In this document: positions 1 through 8,827 of the stretch, one piece after another | Position numbering within the stretch: the stretch's first letter is position 1 | Layout: each line of letters opens with the position of its first letter | Assembly: GCF_000334915.1 (NCBI RefSeq) | Contig: NZ_AMSF01000013.1 | Coordinates: forward strand, 62,001-126,000 | DNA: 64,000 nucleotides | Direction of reading: 5' to 3' | From: Dyella ginsengisoli LA-4 | Lineage (GTDB): Bacteria > Pseudomonadota > Gammaproteobacteria > Xanthomonadales > Rhodanobacteraceae | Position numbers and translations under genes: made by a program | The notes under the pieces: generated by a model | What the model was told of the DNA's origin: nothing | The model's input: the letters and a program-made list of their open reading frames with translations, nothing else | Database searches by the model: none

Positions 1-723
1 ATGGCCGGCGTCGGGCGGCGTGCGCCAGGCGCCGATGCGGGTGAACTCGGGATAGCGCTTGATCGGGATGCGCCAGCCCTGGTCGTCGACCAGATGCCAG
101 TGCAGCACATTGAGCTTGTGCTCGGCCATCTGCTCGATCAACGTGCGGATCTCGTCCGGCGTCTGCATGTGGCGCGCGGAATCCAGCATCAGACCCCGCC
201 AGGCGAAGCGCGGGGCATCGTCGATGGCAAGCGCCGGCAGCGGCGCGCCGGCCGGCACCGAGGTCAGCACCTGCCACAGCGTCACGGCGCCGTAGAACAG
301 GCCGGCGTCGGTGCGCGCGCGGATCTGCACGCCGTCGGGTGCGATCACCAGCCGGTAGCCCTCGGCGGCAGCGACCGATCCATCGCGCACGAAGCGCACC
401 GCGGCAACATGGCCATCGGTCGCCAGTGGCAGCGCAAGTCCACGGCTGGCCTGTGCCCTCTTTGCCAGCCATTGCGCGGCACCGGCAGCGGCCCGATCGC
501 CATCGGGGACGCCCAGCGCGTCACCGGAGCGGAGCACGAAGCTGCCCGACGCGCGCTGAAGGGACGCGACCTGCGGGATCAGCGACAGCGGCGGCACGGC
601 GGGGGCCGGCGGCACCACGGCGACGGGGGCGGCGGGACGGGTTGCGGTGGTCGGCGAGCACGCCGCCACGAGCGAACCGGCGACGACCAGGGCCAGGCGG
701 ATCAGGGTCGGGCGGCGGGGCAT
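1..723 (-). CDS. Beta-N-acetylhexosaminidase, GH20 family (3' part outside window)
   Basis: Lipoprotein glycosidase that removes terminal GlcNAc from chitin oligosaccharides or glycans, probably in the periplasm or outer membrane. The start is the ATG at 723, four bases after AGGAG. Residues 1-22 form a lipoprotein signal with lipobox VAAC (Cys22). A GH20 N-terminal domain fills roughly residues 45-165, followed by the opening of the catalytic barrel (RGLMLDSARH at 176, HWHLVDDQGWR at 208). Only 241 codons are inside the window, so the catalytic Asp-Glu pair is not visible. It lies downstream of a TonB receptor and a sugar kinase in the nag cluster, which fits chitobiose or GlcNAc use. Family assignment is firm; the exact substrate is inferred. 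Confidence 0.9.
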   Translation of the reverse strand, partial: MPRRPTLIRLALVVAGSLVAACSPTTATRPAAPVAVVPPAPAVPPLSLIPQVASLQRASGSFVLRSGDALGVPDGDRAAAGAAQWLAKRAQASRGLALPLATDGHVAAVRFVRDGSVAAAEGYRLVIAPDGVQIRARTDAGLFYGAVTLWQVLTSVPAGAPLPALAIDDAPRFAWRGLMLDSARHMQTPDEIRTLIEQMAEHKLNVLHWHLVDDQGWRIPIKRYPEFTRIGAWRTPPDAGH

Positions 724-740
724 CGATCACTCCTGCAACG

Positions 741-762
741 GTGGCAACCTGCATGCTGCCAC
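741..762. promoter_or_regulatory. Inverted repeat upstream of the hexosaminidase gene
   Basis: GTGGCA and TGCCAC arms (6 bp, 10-base spacer) lie between the preceding terminator and the hexosaminidase start, just upstream of its ribosome binding site. It could be an operator or a leader hairpin. It does not match the TGACAACGTTGTCA boxes of the nag region well. Confidence 0.3.
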
Positions 763-769
763 GCAGTTC

Positions 770-798
770 AAAAAAAACGGGCCCGAAGATCGGACCCG
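770..798 (-). terminator. Rho-independent terminator after the TonB receptor gene
   Basis: Read on the minus strand, CGGGTCCG, loop ATCTT, CGGGCCCG form an 8-bp stem with one G-U pair, followed by eight T. It lies between the receptor stop (894) and the hexosaminidase start (723), so transcription from the receptor would end or be reduced here. Confidence 0.85.
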
Positions 799-893
799 CG
801 GGGAGTAGAAAGAAACTCTTCTAAAGGGAGGCGGCCATCCATGGCCGGGGCCCTACGCGACATCGGGGTCGAGGCGATGCCGCGCAGGACAGG

Positions 894-3629
894 TCAGAGC
901 TTGAAGCGCAGGTTGAGGTAGTACTGCCGGCCGTTGACATAGAACGCGTACGGCTGTTTTCCGTAGGCGTCGTTCTTGGTGTAGTACTTCAGCTTCGGGT
1001 TGTTGAGGTTCATCGCGTCCAGCGACAGCGACATGTAGTCGGTCAGCTGCACGCCGAACGACGCCGCAAGGTTGCCGATGCCCTGCTGGAAGTAGGTGTC
1101 GGTGCGGCTCACGCCGGCGTAGAACTGCGAGCGGTAGGTGTAGCTGATGCGGGCATTGAAGCGCTTGTTCTCGAAGTAGCCCGACACGTTGTAGGTGTTC
1201 TTCGAGGTGCCCTGCAGCGGCTTGTTGCCGGTGGCGTGGCCGTCGGCGTAGGTGTAGTTCGCCTGCACGCCGAAGTTGTCGCCGATCGGCTGGATGTAGT
1301 TCAGCTCCAGCCCGCGTACCTGGCCCTTGACGTTGGTCGGCACGCTGATCAGGTAGTCCGAATAGACGTCCTGGCCGGCGTTCTGGGTGGCCTGCAGATC
1401 CTTGAAGCTGCGCACCTCGTTGCCGAAGTTGACGTAGTCCTTCAGGTTCATCGCATAGACGCCGGCCGACAGCAGGCCGCGCGGCGCGAAGTACCACTCC
1501 ACCGCCGCGTCGAAGTTGGTGGAGATCAGCGGCTTGAGCTTCGGGTTGCCGCCGCTGCCGGTGTGGGTCAGGTCGTCAGCCGACACCGAACCGGCCAGCG
1601 CGGAGTAGTCCGGACGGGTCATCGTCTGCGAGGCGGCGAAGCGGGCCACCCACTGGTCGTTGATGTCGAACTTCAGGTTGGCGCTGGGCAGGAACTTGCC
1701 GTAGTTGTGCTTGTAGACGTTCCAGTAGTAGGCGCCGAACGCCGAGCCGGTGATCGGCCCGGTGACGCTGCTGGCCTCCGCATCCGGCGCGGTACTGGTG
1801 TAGCCGATGGTCTCGTCGGTCTTCACGTAGCGCACGCCGACGTTGCCGCTGGCGATGCCGGACTGCCAGTTCAGCTGCACATAGGCGGCCGAGTCCTTCT
1901 CCTGCACCTTGTAGATGTCGTTGAAGTAGAAGCGGCTGACCGGGTCGCGGTTGGCGAACTGCGCGTCGATCTGCGCCAGCTGGCCCGGCGTGTAGTACCA
2001 GATGTTCGACGGGAAGGTGGCGCCCAGCGAGCTGCCGAAATCGCCCGGGTAGTTCTGGTGGCTGGTCGGATAGGCGGCCGGGTTCTGCCAGTCGGTGGCG
2101 AAGTTCGGACCCTGCGCCACCTCGAACGGGTTGCTGCGCTCGTGCTTGGCGTAGCGACCGCCGAACTGCAGCGAGGTGAGCGCGCCGTCGTCGAAGTCGA
2201 GCTCGCCGTCGAACTGCGCCCAGTCCTCCTTGTCCTTCACCTTGATGCCCTGGCCACCGAAGATCCAGCCGGCCTGCGGGTAGATGCCCGAGGGCGAGCT
2301 GTTGTCGCCGCCCAGGGTCCAGTTGGTCGGCTGGCCGATGCCGCGCATCCCCCAGCTGGCGCCCGCGCCCACGGCGGTGCCCAGTTCGATCACGTCCTGG
2401 GTGGGGCTGGCGCCGGTACCACGCGTGGTGCCGACCTGGCCCTTCAGGTCGAAGTGGTCGGTGACACGCCAGTCGGCGTCGAGGGTGAGGTACTTGGATT
2501 CGGACGAGGCGCCCGGACGCGAGATCTGGTCATACACGCCATAGGGCGTGGTGCTGCCGGCAACCGGCGCGAAGTTCGCGCTGGTGAGCACGCCGTTGCT
2601 GACGGTGTAGCCCGGCTGCAGGCCCGCGCCCGATGGCACGAACTGGCTGGCCCACATCAGGTAGTTGCGGTTGTAGTTGTCGGCCTTGAGCTTGGAGTAG
2701 AAGCCGCTCAGGTCCAGCGTGAGGTTGTCGGTGGGCTTGATCTCGAAGTCGACCACGCCACCCTTGCGCTCGCGCTGCTGGGTGAACAGTGCCGCGCCGG
2801 TGAGGTTCGGGTAGTAGACGCCGGCGAGATCCGGATGCGCGACGGCGATCGGATCGGTCGCCTGGATCTGGCTGTAGCCGCCCACGATCTCCTGGCCGTT
2901 GCGCTGCAGCGAACGCTTCTCGTAGAACGCCTGCACCAGCACGCCGGCGGTGTTGGAGTCGTTCTTCCAGTTGAACAGGCCACTGAACTGCGGCTTGGTG
3001 TCGCTCGGCAGATCGGAGTACACGCCGCCGATCGAGGCCTCGGCGGTCATCGGCTTGGCAAACTCCAGCGGCTTGCGGGTGATGATGTCGACCGAACCGG
3101 CCGCGCCGCCTTCGACCAGGCGCGCCTCGGAGGTCTTGTGCACCACCACCTGGCTGACCACTTCGGCCGGCAGCAGGCTGTAGCTGACGCTGCGGCCCAC
3201 GGTCTGCACCTGGCTCAGCACGAACCAGTCGCCGGTGCCGATGGTGTGGCCGTTGACCAGGGTCTGGGTCAGGCTGGGATTGGTGCCGCGCAGGCTGACG
3301 CGGTCGTTCTCGTCGAAGCCACCCTCGCTGGCACTGGCCGAGCTGATGTTCACGCCGGGCAGGCGCTGCAGCGTGTCGGCCACGTTCTTGGCCGGCAGCT
3401 TGCCGATGTCCTCGGCGGTGACGATCTCGACGTGCGAGGCGGCATCCTTCTTCAGCGCGAGCGACTCGGCCTCGCTGTCGCGGATGCCGGTGACGGTGAT
3501 GGCAGCCAGCTCCTTCACCTTTTCCTTGCGCGGCGCCGTGTTCTGGCTGGTGTCCTGTGCGTGCAGCGTTCCGCCGATGCACAGGCTGGCGATGATGCTC
3601 GCGGCTAACAGCGTCTTGCGATGTGACAT
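894..3629 (-). CDS. TonB-dependent outer-membrane receptor, probably for chitooligosaccharide/GlcNAc
   Basis: Outer-membrane beta-barrel importer of 911 residues. A signal peptide covers about residues 1-24, a TonB box (ITVTG) is at 44-48, and the plug domain follows from about 50 to 175, with ASHVEIVTAEDIGKLPAKN-type sequence typical of sugar receptors in Xanthomonadaceae and Caulobacter. The rest is barrel, ending in NLRFKL. No N-terminal STN domain, so it is a transporter rather than a signalling receptor. The start ATG follows a strong GAGGGGAGG ribosome site. It is transcribed after the Glk-family kinase and before the GH20 enzyme, which supports uptake of GlcNAc-containing sugars; the ligand itself is inferred from context. 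Confidence 0.92.
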   Translation of the reverse strand: MSHRKTLLAASIIASLCIGGTLHAQDTSQNTAPRKEKVKELAAITVTGIRDSEAESLALKKDAASHVEIVTAEDIGKLPAKNVADTLQRLPGVNISSASASEGGFDENDRVSLRGTNPSLTQTLVNGHTIGTGDWFVLSQVQTVGRSVSYSLLPAEVVSQVVVHKTSEARLVEGGAAGSVDIITRKPLEFAKPMTAEASIGGVYSDLPSDTKPQFSGLFNWKNDSNTAGVLVQAFYEKRSLQRNGQEIVGGYSQIQATDPIAVAHPDLAGVYYPNLTGAALFTQQRERKGGVVDFEIKPTDNLTLDLSGFYSKLKADNYNRNYLMWASQFVPSGAGLQPGYTVSNGVLTSANFAPVAGSTTPYGVYDQISRPGASSESKYLTLDADWRVTDHFDLKGQVGTTRGTGASPTQDVIELGTAVGAGASWGMRGIGQPTNWTLGGDNSSPSGIYPQAGWIFGGQGIKVKDKEDWAQFDGELDFDDGALTSLQFGGRYAKHERSNPFEVAQGPNFATDWQNPAAYPTSHQNYPGDFGSSLGATFPSNIWYYTPGQLAQIDAQFANRDPVSRFYFNDIYKVQEKDSAAYVQLNWQSGIASGNVGVRYVKTDETIGYTSTAPDAEASSVTGPITGSAFGAYYWNVYKHNYGKFLPSANLKFDINDQWVARFAASQTMTRPDYSALAGSVSADDLTHTGSGGNPKLKPLISTNFDAAVEWYFAPRGLLSAGVYAMNLKDYVNFGNEVRSFKDLQATQNAGQDVYSDYLISVPTNVKGQVRGLELNYIQPIGDNFGVQANYTYADGHATGNKPLQGTSKNTYNVSGYFENKRFNARISYTYRSQFYAGVSRTDTYFQQGIGNLAASFGVQLTDYMSLSLDAMNLNNPKLKYYTKNDAYGKQPYAFYVNGRQYYLNLRFKL

Positions 3630-3753
3630 GGTGTCCTCCCCTCAGAGCCATTCGGCGACGGTCCTCTTGCGGGATGCCGCGGCCGGTGAAGTTGCTGGGC
3701 TTGCGCCCGTTGACGTGGAACTACTGCATCGTGGGTGTTGCGAAACCGGAAAC

Positions 3754-3769
3754 AGCACGACGGCGTGCT
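3754..3769 (-). terminator. Weak hairpin at the end of the kinase gene
   Basis: AGCACG and CGTGCT arms around a four-base loop, followed on the minus strand by GTTTCC. It overlaps the last base of the kinase stop codon. It has no real T-run, so it may only stabilise the 3' end or mildly reduce read-through into the TonB receptor gene. Confidence 0.25.
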
Positions 3770-4863
3770 CAGCACTCCGTCGCCGAATGACTCTCCAGGT
3801 ACAGTCCCGCCGCGCCGATCACGCCATGCTGGCCGTGCTCCATCAGGCGTACCGGGACCTGCTGCAGGTAGGCGTGCATCACGCCCTTGTTGAAGAACCG
3901 CGTGGCGAACGAGCTGGTCAGCAGCAGCTCGCGGATCTGCGGCAGGATCCCGCCGGCCAGGAACACGCCCCCGCGTGCCCCGTACAGCAGGACCAGGTCG
4001 CCGACGAAGCTGCCGAGCAGCCCGCAGAACACTTCCAGCGCCTCCACCGCCTGCGCGTCGGTGCGATCCAGCGCGGCGCGGGTGATGTCGGCCGGGCGCG
4101 CCAGCGTCGGCTCGCGGCCTTCCAGCTCGCACAGCGCCTGGTAGAGATTGAGCAGGCCCGGGCCGGACAGCGCGTGCTCGAACGACACGTGCGAACGCTC
4201 GCGGGCAAGGATGCGCAGGATCGCGATCTCGCGCTCGTTGCCCGGCGCCAGTGCGATCTGCCCGGCCTCGGTGGCCAGCACGGTCGGACCCTGCGGCCCC
4301 GGCAGCAGCACCGCCGAACCCAGCCCGGTACCCGGCCCCATCACCAGCACCGGACCCGGCGCGGCTGGCGCGGTGTTGTCGATCACGCCGATGGTGTCGG
4401 CGCGGGTGAGGAACTGGGTGGCGAAGGCGACCGCCTCGAAATCGTTGACCACCGCCAGCCGCGCCAGCCCGAGCCGCTCGCGGATCTCGCGGATCGACAC
4501 CGGCCACGGCAGGTTGTCGTTGACGATGGCGTCGCCCAGCACGTAGCCGGCACTGGCCACCGCGCACTGCTCGATCGGCGCTGTCGGCGCCAGGTGGGTG
4601 ACGAAGTCTTCCAGCACCGCAGTGAGGCTGGGCCAGTCCGCGCAGGCGTAGCGGTGGTAGGCATGCACCTGCACCGGCTGCGCGGTGCCAGGCGTGCGAC
4701 TGACCAGGCCGATGCGGGCGTGGGTTCCGCCCACGTCGGCCGCCAGGAACGGTCGCGTGGCGCCCGCCGCCATCGTTGCTGCGCTTTGTCCCGCCACGTC
4801 CGCCACGCCGGATTCCCCCGTGTTCCCTCCGGTCCCTGGCGGCAAGCGCCCGTGGGACCCCAT
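3769..4863 (-). CDS. glk: Glucokinase-family (Glk) sugar kinase, candidate GlcNAc kinase
   Basis: ATP-dependent cytoplasmic kinase of the Glk (not ROK) family. The phosphate-binding motif AADVGGTHAR is at residues 41-50 and the adenosine-binding GPGTGLGSA in the middle. It would phosphorylate sugar brought in by NagP; in Xanthomonas-type nag clusters a kinase of this kind makes GlcNAc-6-phosphate, but glucose is an equally possible substrate. It is divergent from nagP across a region with two NagQ-like boxes. The ATG at 4863 gives 364 residues; a second in-frame ATG at 4773 would remove 30 residues with no Glk homology, so the true start is uncertain. A promoter with TTGACA at 4901-4896 would give an almost leaderless mRNA from the 4863 start. 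Confidence 0.85.
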   Translation of the reverse strand: MGSHGRLPPGTGGNTGESGVADVAGQSAATMAAGATRPFLAADVGGTHARIGLVSRTPGTAQPVQVHAYHRYACADWPSLTAVLEDFVTHLAPTAPIEQCAVASAGYVLGDAIVNDNLPWPVSIREIRERLGLARLAVVNDFEAVAFATQFLTRADTIGVIDNTAPAAPGPVLVMGPGTGLGSAVLLPGPQGPTVLATEAGQIALAPGNEREIAILRILARERSHVSFEHALSGPGLLNLYQALCELEGREPTLARPADITRAALDRTDAQAVEALEVFCGLLGSFVGDLVLLYGARGGVFLAGGILPQIRELLLTSSFATRFFNKGVMHAYLQQVPVRLMEHGQHGVIGAAGLYLESHSATEC

Positions 4864-4886
4864 GGCGACCGAGTGTGTCTACGCCG

Positions 4887-4900
4887 TGACAACGTTGTCA
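4887..4900. promoter_or_regulatory. NagQ-like operator 1 (perfect 14-bp palindrome)
   Basis: TGACAACGTTGTCA is a perfect palindrome 24 bases upstream of the kinase start. It overlaps a TTGACA -35 hexamer on the minus strand (4901-4896). The core matches the operator type known for NagQ/LacI regulators of GlcNAc genes in Xanthomonas. NagQ itself is encoded nearby, so autoregulated repression relieved by a GlcNAc intermediate is the likely logic. Confidence 0.75.
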
Positions 4901-5132
4901 ACCATTTCCTTCGGCACGGTCGCGGTGATCGATGGCGCGACGCAACAAGCCCCTCCGGCGAGCGGCTGACCGGACACCCCCAGCGGACTCCCGGGGCGCA
5001 TGAAAAGGCGGGGTTTCGGCGGCATGGGTCACAAAATCGCGCTGCCGCATCGCATCACTCGCGGGTATGGGCAGGCGTCCGGCAGCGCGCCGGACGGGTC
5101 ATCTTCGCCCCGACACGATCCGTCGGGCCCGA

Positions 5133-5162
5133 TTGACAACGTTGGCCATGGACGTCCATAAA
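5133..5162 (+). promoter_or_regulatory. nagP promoter with NagQ-like operator 2
   Basis: TGACAACGTTGGCC at 5134-5147 matches 12 of 14 bases of operator 1. TTGACA at 5133-5138 can serve as -35 with a weak -10 (CATAAA or CCATAA) at 5156-5162, so bound repressor would cover the -35. The rest of the 4864-5242 intergenic region shows no gene. Confidence 0.65.
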
Positions 5163-5242
5163 GCGAGCCTGGGAAAGGCGAAGCCGGGGAGCATCGCCCG
5201 ACCATCCATCACGCCGTTGCAGACCGTTCCGGGGAGTTCCGC

Positions 5243-6532
5243 ATGTCGTCCACCACGCTCGACGCCGCGCCGATGGCCGGCCGCTCCACGCTCGGGCCGA
5301 TGATCATCATCGGCGTGCTGTTCTTCATCTTCGGCTTCGTCACCTGGCTCAACGGGCCACTGATCACCTTCGTCAAGCTGGCGTTCAACCTCGACGACGT
5401 GAACGCCTTCCTGGTGCCGTTCGCGTTCTACATCTCCTATCTCGTCTTCTCGCTTCCCTCGTCGGCCGTGCTCCGGCGCATCGGCATGAAGAAGGGCATC
5501 GCTGCGGGCCTGTTCGTGATGGCGGTCGGCGCGGCGACGTTCGGCCAGTTCACCACCATGCGCATCTATCCGGGCGCACTGACCGGCCTGTTCGTGATCG
5601 GCGCCGGCCTGTCGATGCTGCAGACCGCGTCCAATCCGTACATCTCCATTCTCGGCCCGATCGAAAGCGCGGCGCAGCGCATTGCCTTCATGGGCATCTG
5701 CAACAAGATCGCCGGCATTGCGGCGCCGTTCGTGATCGGCGCGCTGGTGCTGAGCGGCATTGACAACATCGACGCCCAGGTCAAGGCGGCGCCGACCCCG
5801 GAAGCCCGCGAGGCGCTGCTGAACGCCTTCGCCGGCAAGGTGCACCTCCCCTACCTGGTGATGGCCGGCCTGCTGGTGCTGCTGGCGATCTGGATCGCCT
5901 TCTCCTCGCTGCCGGAGATCAAGCCCTCCGGCGCGAATGCCGAGACGGCGATCGGCCACCGCGACGGCAGCCTCTTCAGCTTTCCGCATCTGTGGCTGGG
6001 CGTGCTGTGCCTGTTCCTCTACGTCGGCGTGGAGGTGATGGCCGGCGACGCGATCGGCACCTACGGCGCCAGCTTCCACCTGCCGCTGGACCAGACCAAG
6101 TTCTTTACCGCATTCACCCTGGGCGCGATGCTGGTCGGCTATCTGGCCGGGCTGGTGCTGATCCCGCGCTTCATCAGCCAGCAGCGCTACCTGGCGGTGT
6201 CGGCGGTGCTCGGCGTGCTGTTCTGCCTGGGCGCCTATGCCACCTCCGGCTATATCTCGGTCGGCTTCGTGGCGGCGCTGGGCTTCGCCAACGCCATGAT
6301 GTGGCCGGCGATCTTCCCGCTGGCGATCAACGGCCTGGGCCGGCACACCGAGGCCGGTTCGGCCTGGATGATCATGGGCATCGCCGGCGGCGCGATCCTG
6401 CCGCAGGCCTTCGCGCATCTGAAGCTGCACATCGACTTCCAGCTCGCCTTCGTGCTGCTGATGGTGCCGTGCTACCTGTACATCCTGTTCTACGGCCTGC
6501 GCGGGCACCGCGTCGGCCAGCACGCCGGCTGA
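5243..6532 (+). CDS. nagP: Sugar:proton symporter NagP, FucP-type major facilitator
   Basis: Inner-membrane transporter of 429 residues, the usual size for the FucP/GluP/NagP family. It opens with a short polar tail and the first membrane segment (IIIGVLFFIFGFVTWLNGPL), a hallmark of FucP-like carriers, and shows about twelve hydrophobic segments in total. It would bring GlcNAc into the cytoplasm for phosphorylation by the divergent kinase, then deacetylation by NagA and deamination by NagB-II. ATG is preceded by GGGGAG. An operator-overlapped promoter lies about 80-110 bases upstream. Glucose or fucose transport cannot be excluded by sequence, but the linked nagQ, nagB-II and nagA favour GlcNAc. 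Confidence 0.88.
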   Translation: MSSTTLDAAPMAGRSTLGPMIIIGVLFFIFGFVTWLNGPLITFVKLAFNLDDVNAFLVPFAFYISYLVFSLPSSAVLRRIGMKKGIAAGLFVMAVGAATFGQFTTMRIYPGALTGLFVIGAGLSMLQTASNPYISILGPIESAAQRIAFMGICNKIAGIAAPFVIGALVLSGIDNIDAQVKAAPTPEAREALLNAFAGKVHLPYLVMAGLLVLLAIWIAFSSLPEIKPSGANAETAIGHRDGSLFSFPHLWLGVLCLFLYVGVEVMAGDAIGTYGASFHLPLDQTKFFTAFTLGAMLVGYLAGLVLIPRFISQQRYLAVSAVLGVLFCLGAYATSGYISVGFVAALGFANAMMWPAIFPLAINGLGRHTEAGSAWMIMGIAGGAILPQAFAHLKLHIDFQLAFVLLMVPCYLYILFYGLRGHRVGQHAG

Positions 6533-6621
6533 GATCGCGATGACGGCGGCGCACCCCGTATCCGCCACCGGCCGGGCCGGGTGGGCTACGATGCGTCGCC
6601 CCCTGCCAGGAGTGTCCCGCG

Positions 6622-7683
6622 TTGCGCCATGCCACCATCAAAGACGTCGCCAAGCGGGCAGGAGTCTCGCTGAAGACCGTCTCGCGGGTGATCAACCAGG
6701 AGGCGTCCGTGCGCGCCGACACCCGGCAGAAGGTGGAACGTGCGGTGGAGGCGCTGGGCTACCGGCCCAACCTGTCCGCGCGCAGCCTGCGGGCGGCGCA
6801 CTCCTATGCGATCGGCCTGGTCTACGACAACCCGAACGCGCACTACGTGATCAGCCTGCAGGAGGGCGTGCTGTCGGCCTGCCGCGAGCGCGGCTTCGGC
6901 CTGCAGATCCATCCCTGCGACGCGAGCTCGCCGCACCTGGCGGACGAACTGGTCTCGCTGGTCAAGCGTGCGCGGCTGGCCGGCCTGGTGCTGGCGCCGC
7001 CGATGTCCGAGCAGGCGGAGCTGATCGCCACGCTGAAGGAACACGACGTGGCCTTCGTGCGCATCATCGCCTCGCGCGAGGATCCGCGGGACGGCTACCC
7101 CTGCGTCTACGTGGACGACCGCGACGCGGCCTACGCGATCACCGAGCACCTGATCCAGCTCGGCCACACGCGCATCGGCTTCCTGTGGGGCGAACCGCAT
7201 CACCGCTCCAGCCCCGAGCGCTACCAGGGCTACGCCGACGCACTGAAGGACTACGGCATCCCGCTCAACAAGAAGCTGGTGCTGCCCGGTCGCTACGCCT
7301 TCGACGACGGCTTCCGCGGTGCGCGCAAGCTGTTCACGCTGAAAGAGCCGCCCACCGCGATCTTCGGCAGCAACGACGAGATCGCCGCCGGCGTGCTGGC
7401 CGCGGCCCGCTCGACCGGGCTGGACGTGCCGTGGGATCTCTCCATCGCGGGCTTCGAGGACAATCCGTTCTCCAAGCAGGCCTGGCCGGCGCTGACCACG
7501 GCGCGCCAGTCCACCCGCGAAATCGCCCGCCACGCCGCGCTGCGGCTGATGGACGAGCTGGCCCATCGCGAGGCCGGCGAGGACACACCGCCGCCAGCCA
7601 ACGAGGGCTTCGTGCCCGAGCTGGTGGTGCGCGGCTCCACCGCGCCGCCGCGCGGCGCCGCGCCGCGCAAGCGCGCGGACTGA
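6622..7683 (+). CDS. nagQ: LacI-family transcriptional regulator NagQ
   Basis: DNA-binding repressor of 353 residues. The N-terminal helix-turn-helix (ATIKDVAKRAGVSLKTVSRV, residues 4-23) is followed by the LacI hinge (YRPNLSARSLR) and a periplasmic-binding-protein-like sensor domain. The best start is TTG at 6622, nine bases after AGGAG (6608-6612); no ATG gives a full helix-turn-helix. A possible own -10 (TACGAT, about 6586-6591) precedes it. It sits between nagP and nagB-II and is the obvious candidate to bind the two TGACAACGTTG boxes in the kinase/nagP region. The inducer is probably GlcNAc-6-phosphate or a relative, by analogy. Confidence 0.88.
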   Translation: MRHATIKDVAKRAGVSLKTVSRVINQEASVRADTRQKVERAVEALGYRPNLSARSLRAAHSYAIGLVYDNPNAHYVISLQEGVLSACRERGFGLQIHPCDASSPHLADELVSLVKRARLAGLVLAPPMSEQAELIATLKEHDVAFVRIIASREDPRDGYPCVYVDDRDAAYAITEHLIQLGHTRIGFLWGEPHHRSSPERYQGYADALKDYGIPLNKKLVLPGRYAFDDGFRGARKLFTLKEPPTAIFGSNDEIAAGVLAAARSTGLDVPWDLSIAGFEDNPFSKQAWPALTTARQSTREIARHAALRLMDELAHREAGEDTPPPANEGFVPELVVRGSTAPPRGAAPRKRAD

Positions 7684-7792
7684 CCGCCGGCTGCGCGCCG
7701 GCCCAACCCCATTCCCGCCACCGCCATCCACGTCGCCCGCCCGGCGCCGTGGCGCGCGGCTGCGCGTTCCCTTTTGCCTGACGGATGCCCCG

Positions 7793-8827
7793 ATGAAAGA
7801 CGCAAGCACCACCCTGATGTACCGCGAGGCCGGCGAGAGCGCCGAGGTGATCGAGCGCCAGTTCGCCCGCAATGCCGAGCGGCTGGCCGAGCTGGGCGAG
7901 CGCCTGCGCGCGGATCCGCCGCGCTTCATCGTCACCTGCGCCCGCGGCAGCTCCGATCACGCCGCGGCCTACGCCAAGTACGTGTTCGAGACCCAGCTCG
8001 GGCTGGTCACCGCCTCGGCCTCGCCGTCGGTGTCCTCGATCTACGACGCACCGCTGAAGCTCGAGGGTGCGCTGTTCGTGGCGATCTCGCAGTCCGGCAA
8101 GAGCCCGGACCTGCTGCGCGCGGCGCAGGCGGCGAAGGACGCCGGCGCCACCGTGCTGGCGCTGGTCAACGTGGAGGACTCGCCGCTGGCGGCGATGGCC
8201 GACACCTTCATCCCGCTGCATGCCGGCCCGGAAAAAAGCGTTGCGGCTACCAAGAGCTACCTCGCCTCGCTCGCCGCGGTGCTGCAGCTGACCGCCTGCT
8301 GGCGCGGTGACGGTGCACTCGACGCGATGCTGGCGGAGCTGCCCGGCCAGCTGCGCGCCGGCTGGAACGCCGACTGGTCGCCGATGGTGGATGGCCTGCG
8401 CGATGTGCAGAACCTGTTCGTGGTCGGCCGCGGCCTCGGTTTCGGCGCGGCGCTGGAGGCCGCCCTCAAGCTCAAGGAGACCTGTGGCCTGCACGCCGAG
8501 GCATTCAGCGCCGCCGAAGTGAAACACGGCCCGATGGCGCTGGTCGGCGCCGGCTTCCCGGTGCTGTTCTTCGCCCAGGACGACGGCACGCTGCCGAACA
8601 CGCTGGCGGTGGCCGGCGAGTTCCGCCAGCGCAACGCCCGCGTGCTGCTGGCCGCGCCCGGGGTGGACGACGACGACTGCCTGCCACTGGCGGCAGGCGT
8701 TTCGCCGCTGACCGCGCCACTGCTGGCGGTGCAGAGCTTCTACAAGGCGGCCGCGGCGCTGGCGCTGGCGCGCGGGTACGATCCGGACGTACCGCCCCAC
8801 CTGCGCAAGGTCACGGAGACCGTCTGA
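7793..8827 (+). CDS. nagB-II: Glucosamine-6-phosphate deaminase NagB-II (double SIS domain)
   Basis: Converts glucosamine-6-phosphate to fructose-6-phosphate and ammonia. The 344-residue protein has two SIS (sugar isomerase) domains like the C-terminal half of GlmS: CARGSSDHAA and ISQSGKSPD in the first, VGRGLGFGAALEAALKLKE in the second. It ends in PPHLRKVTETV, typical of this family and unlike classical NagB. The stop and the nagA start overlap by one base (TGATG), so the two genes are translationally coupled. About 110 bases separate it from nagQ with no operator seen there. Confidence 0.92.
   Translation: MKDASTTLMYREAGESAEVIERQFARNAERLAELGERLRADPPRFIVTCARGSSDHAAAYAKYVFETQLGLVTASASPSVSSIYDAPLKLEGALFVAISQSGKSPDLLRAAQAAKDAGATVLALVNVEDSPLAAMADTFIPLHAGPEKSVAATKSYLASLAAVLQLTACWRGDGALDAMLAELPGQLRAGWNADWSPMVDGLRDVQNLFVVGRGLGFGAALEAALKLKETCGLHAEAFSAAEVKHGPMALVGAGFPVLFFAQDDGTLPNTLAVAGEFRQRNARVLLAAPGVDDDDCLPLAAGVSPLTAPLLAVQSFYKAAAALALARGYDPDVPPHLRKVTETV

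Noticed and set aside
1236-3608. Long open frame (790 codons) on the plus strand opposite the first TonB receptor
   Set aside because: The minus-strand receptor has signal peptide, TonB box and plug. The plus frame is a GC-driven antisense shadow of Val/Gly/Arg/Ala composition with no recognisable domain.
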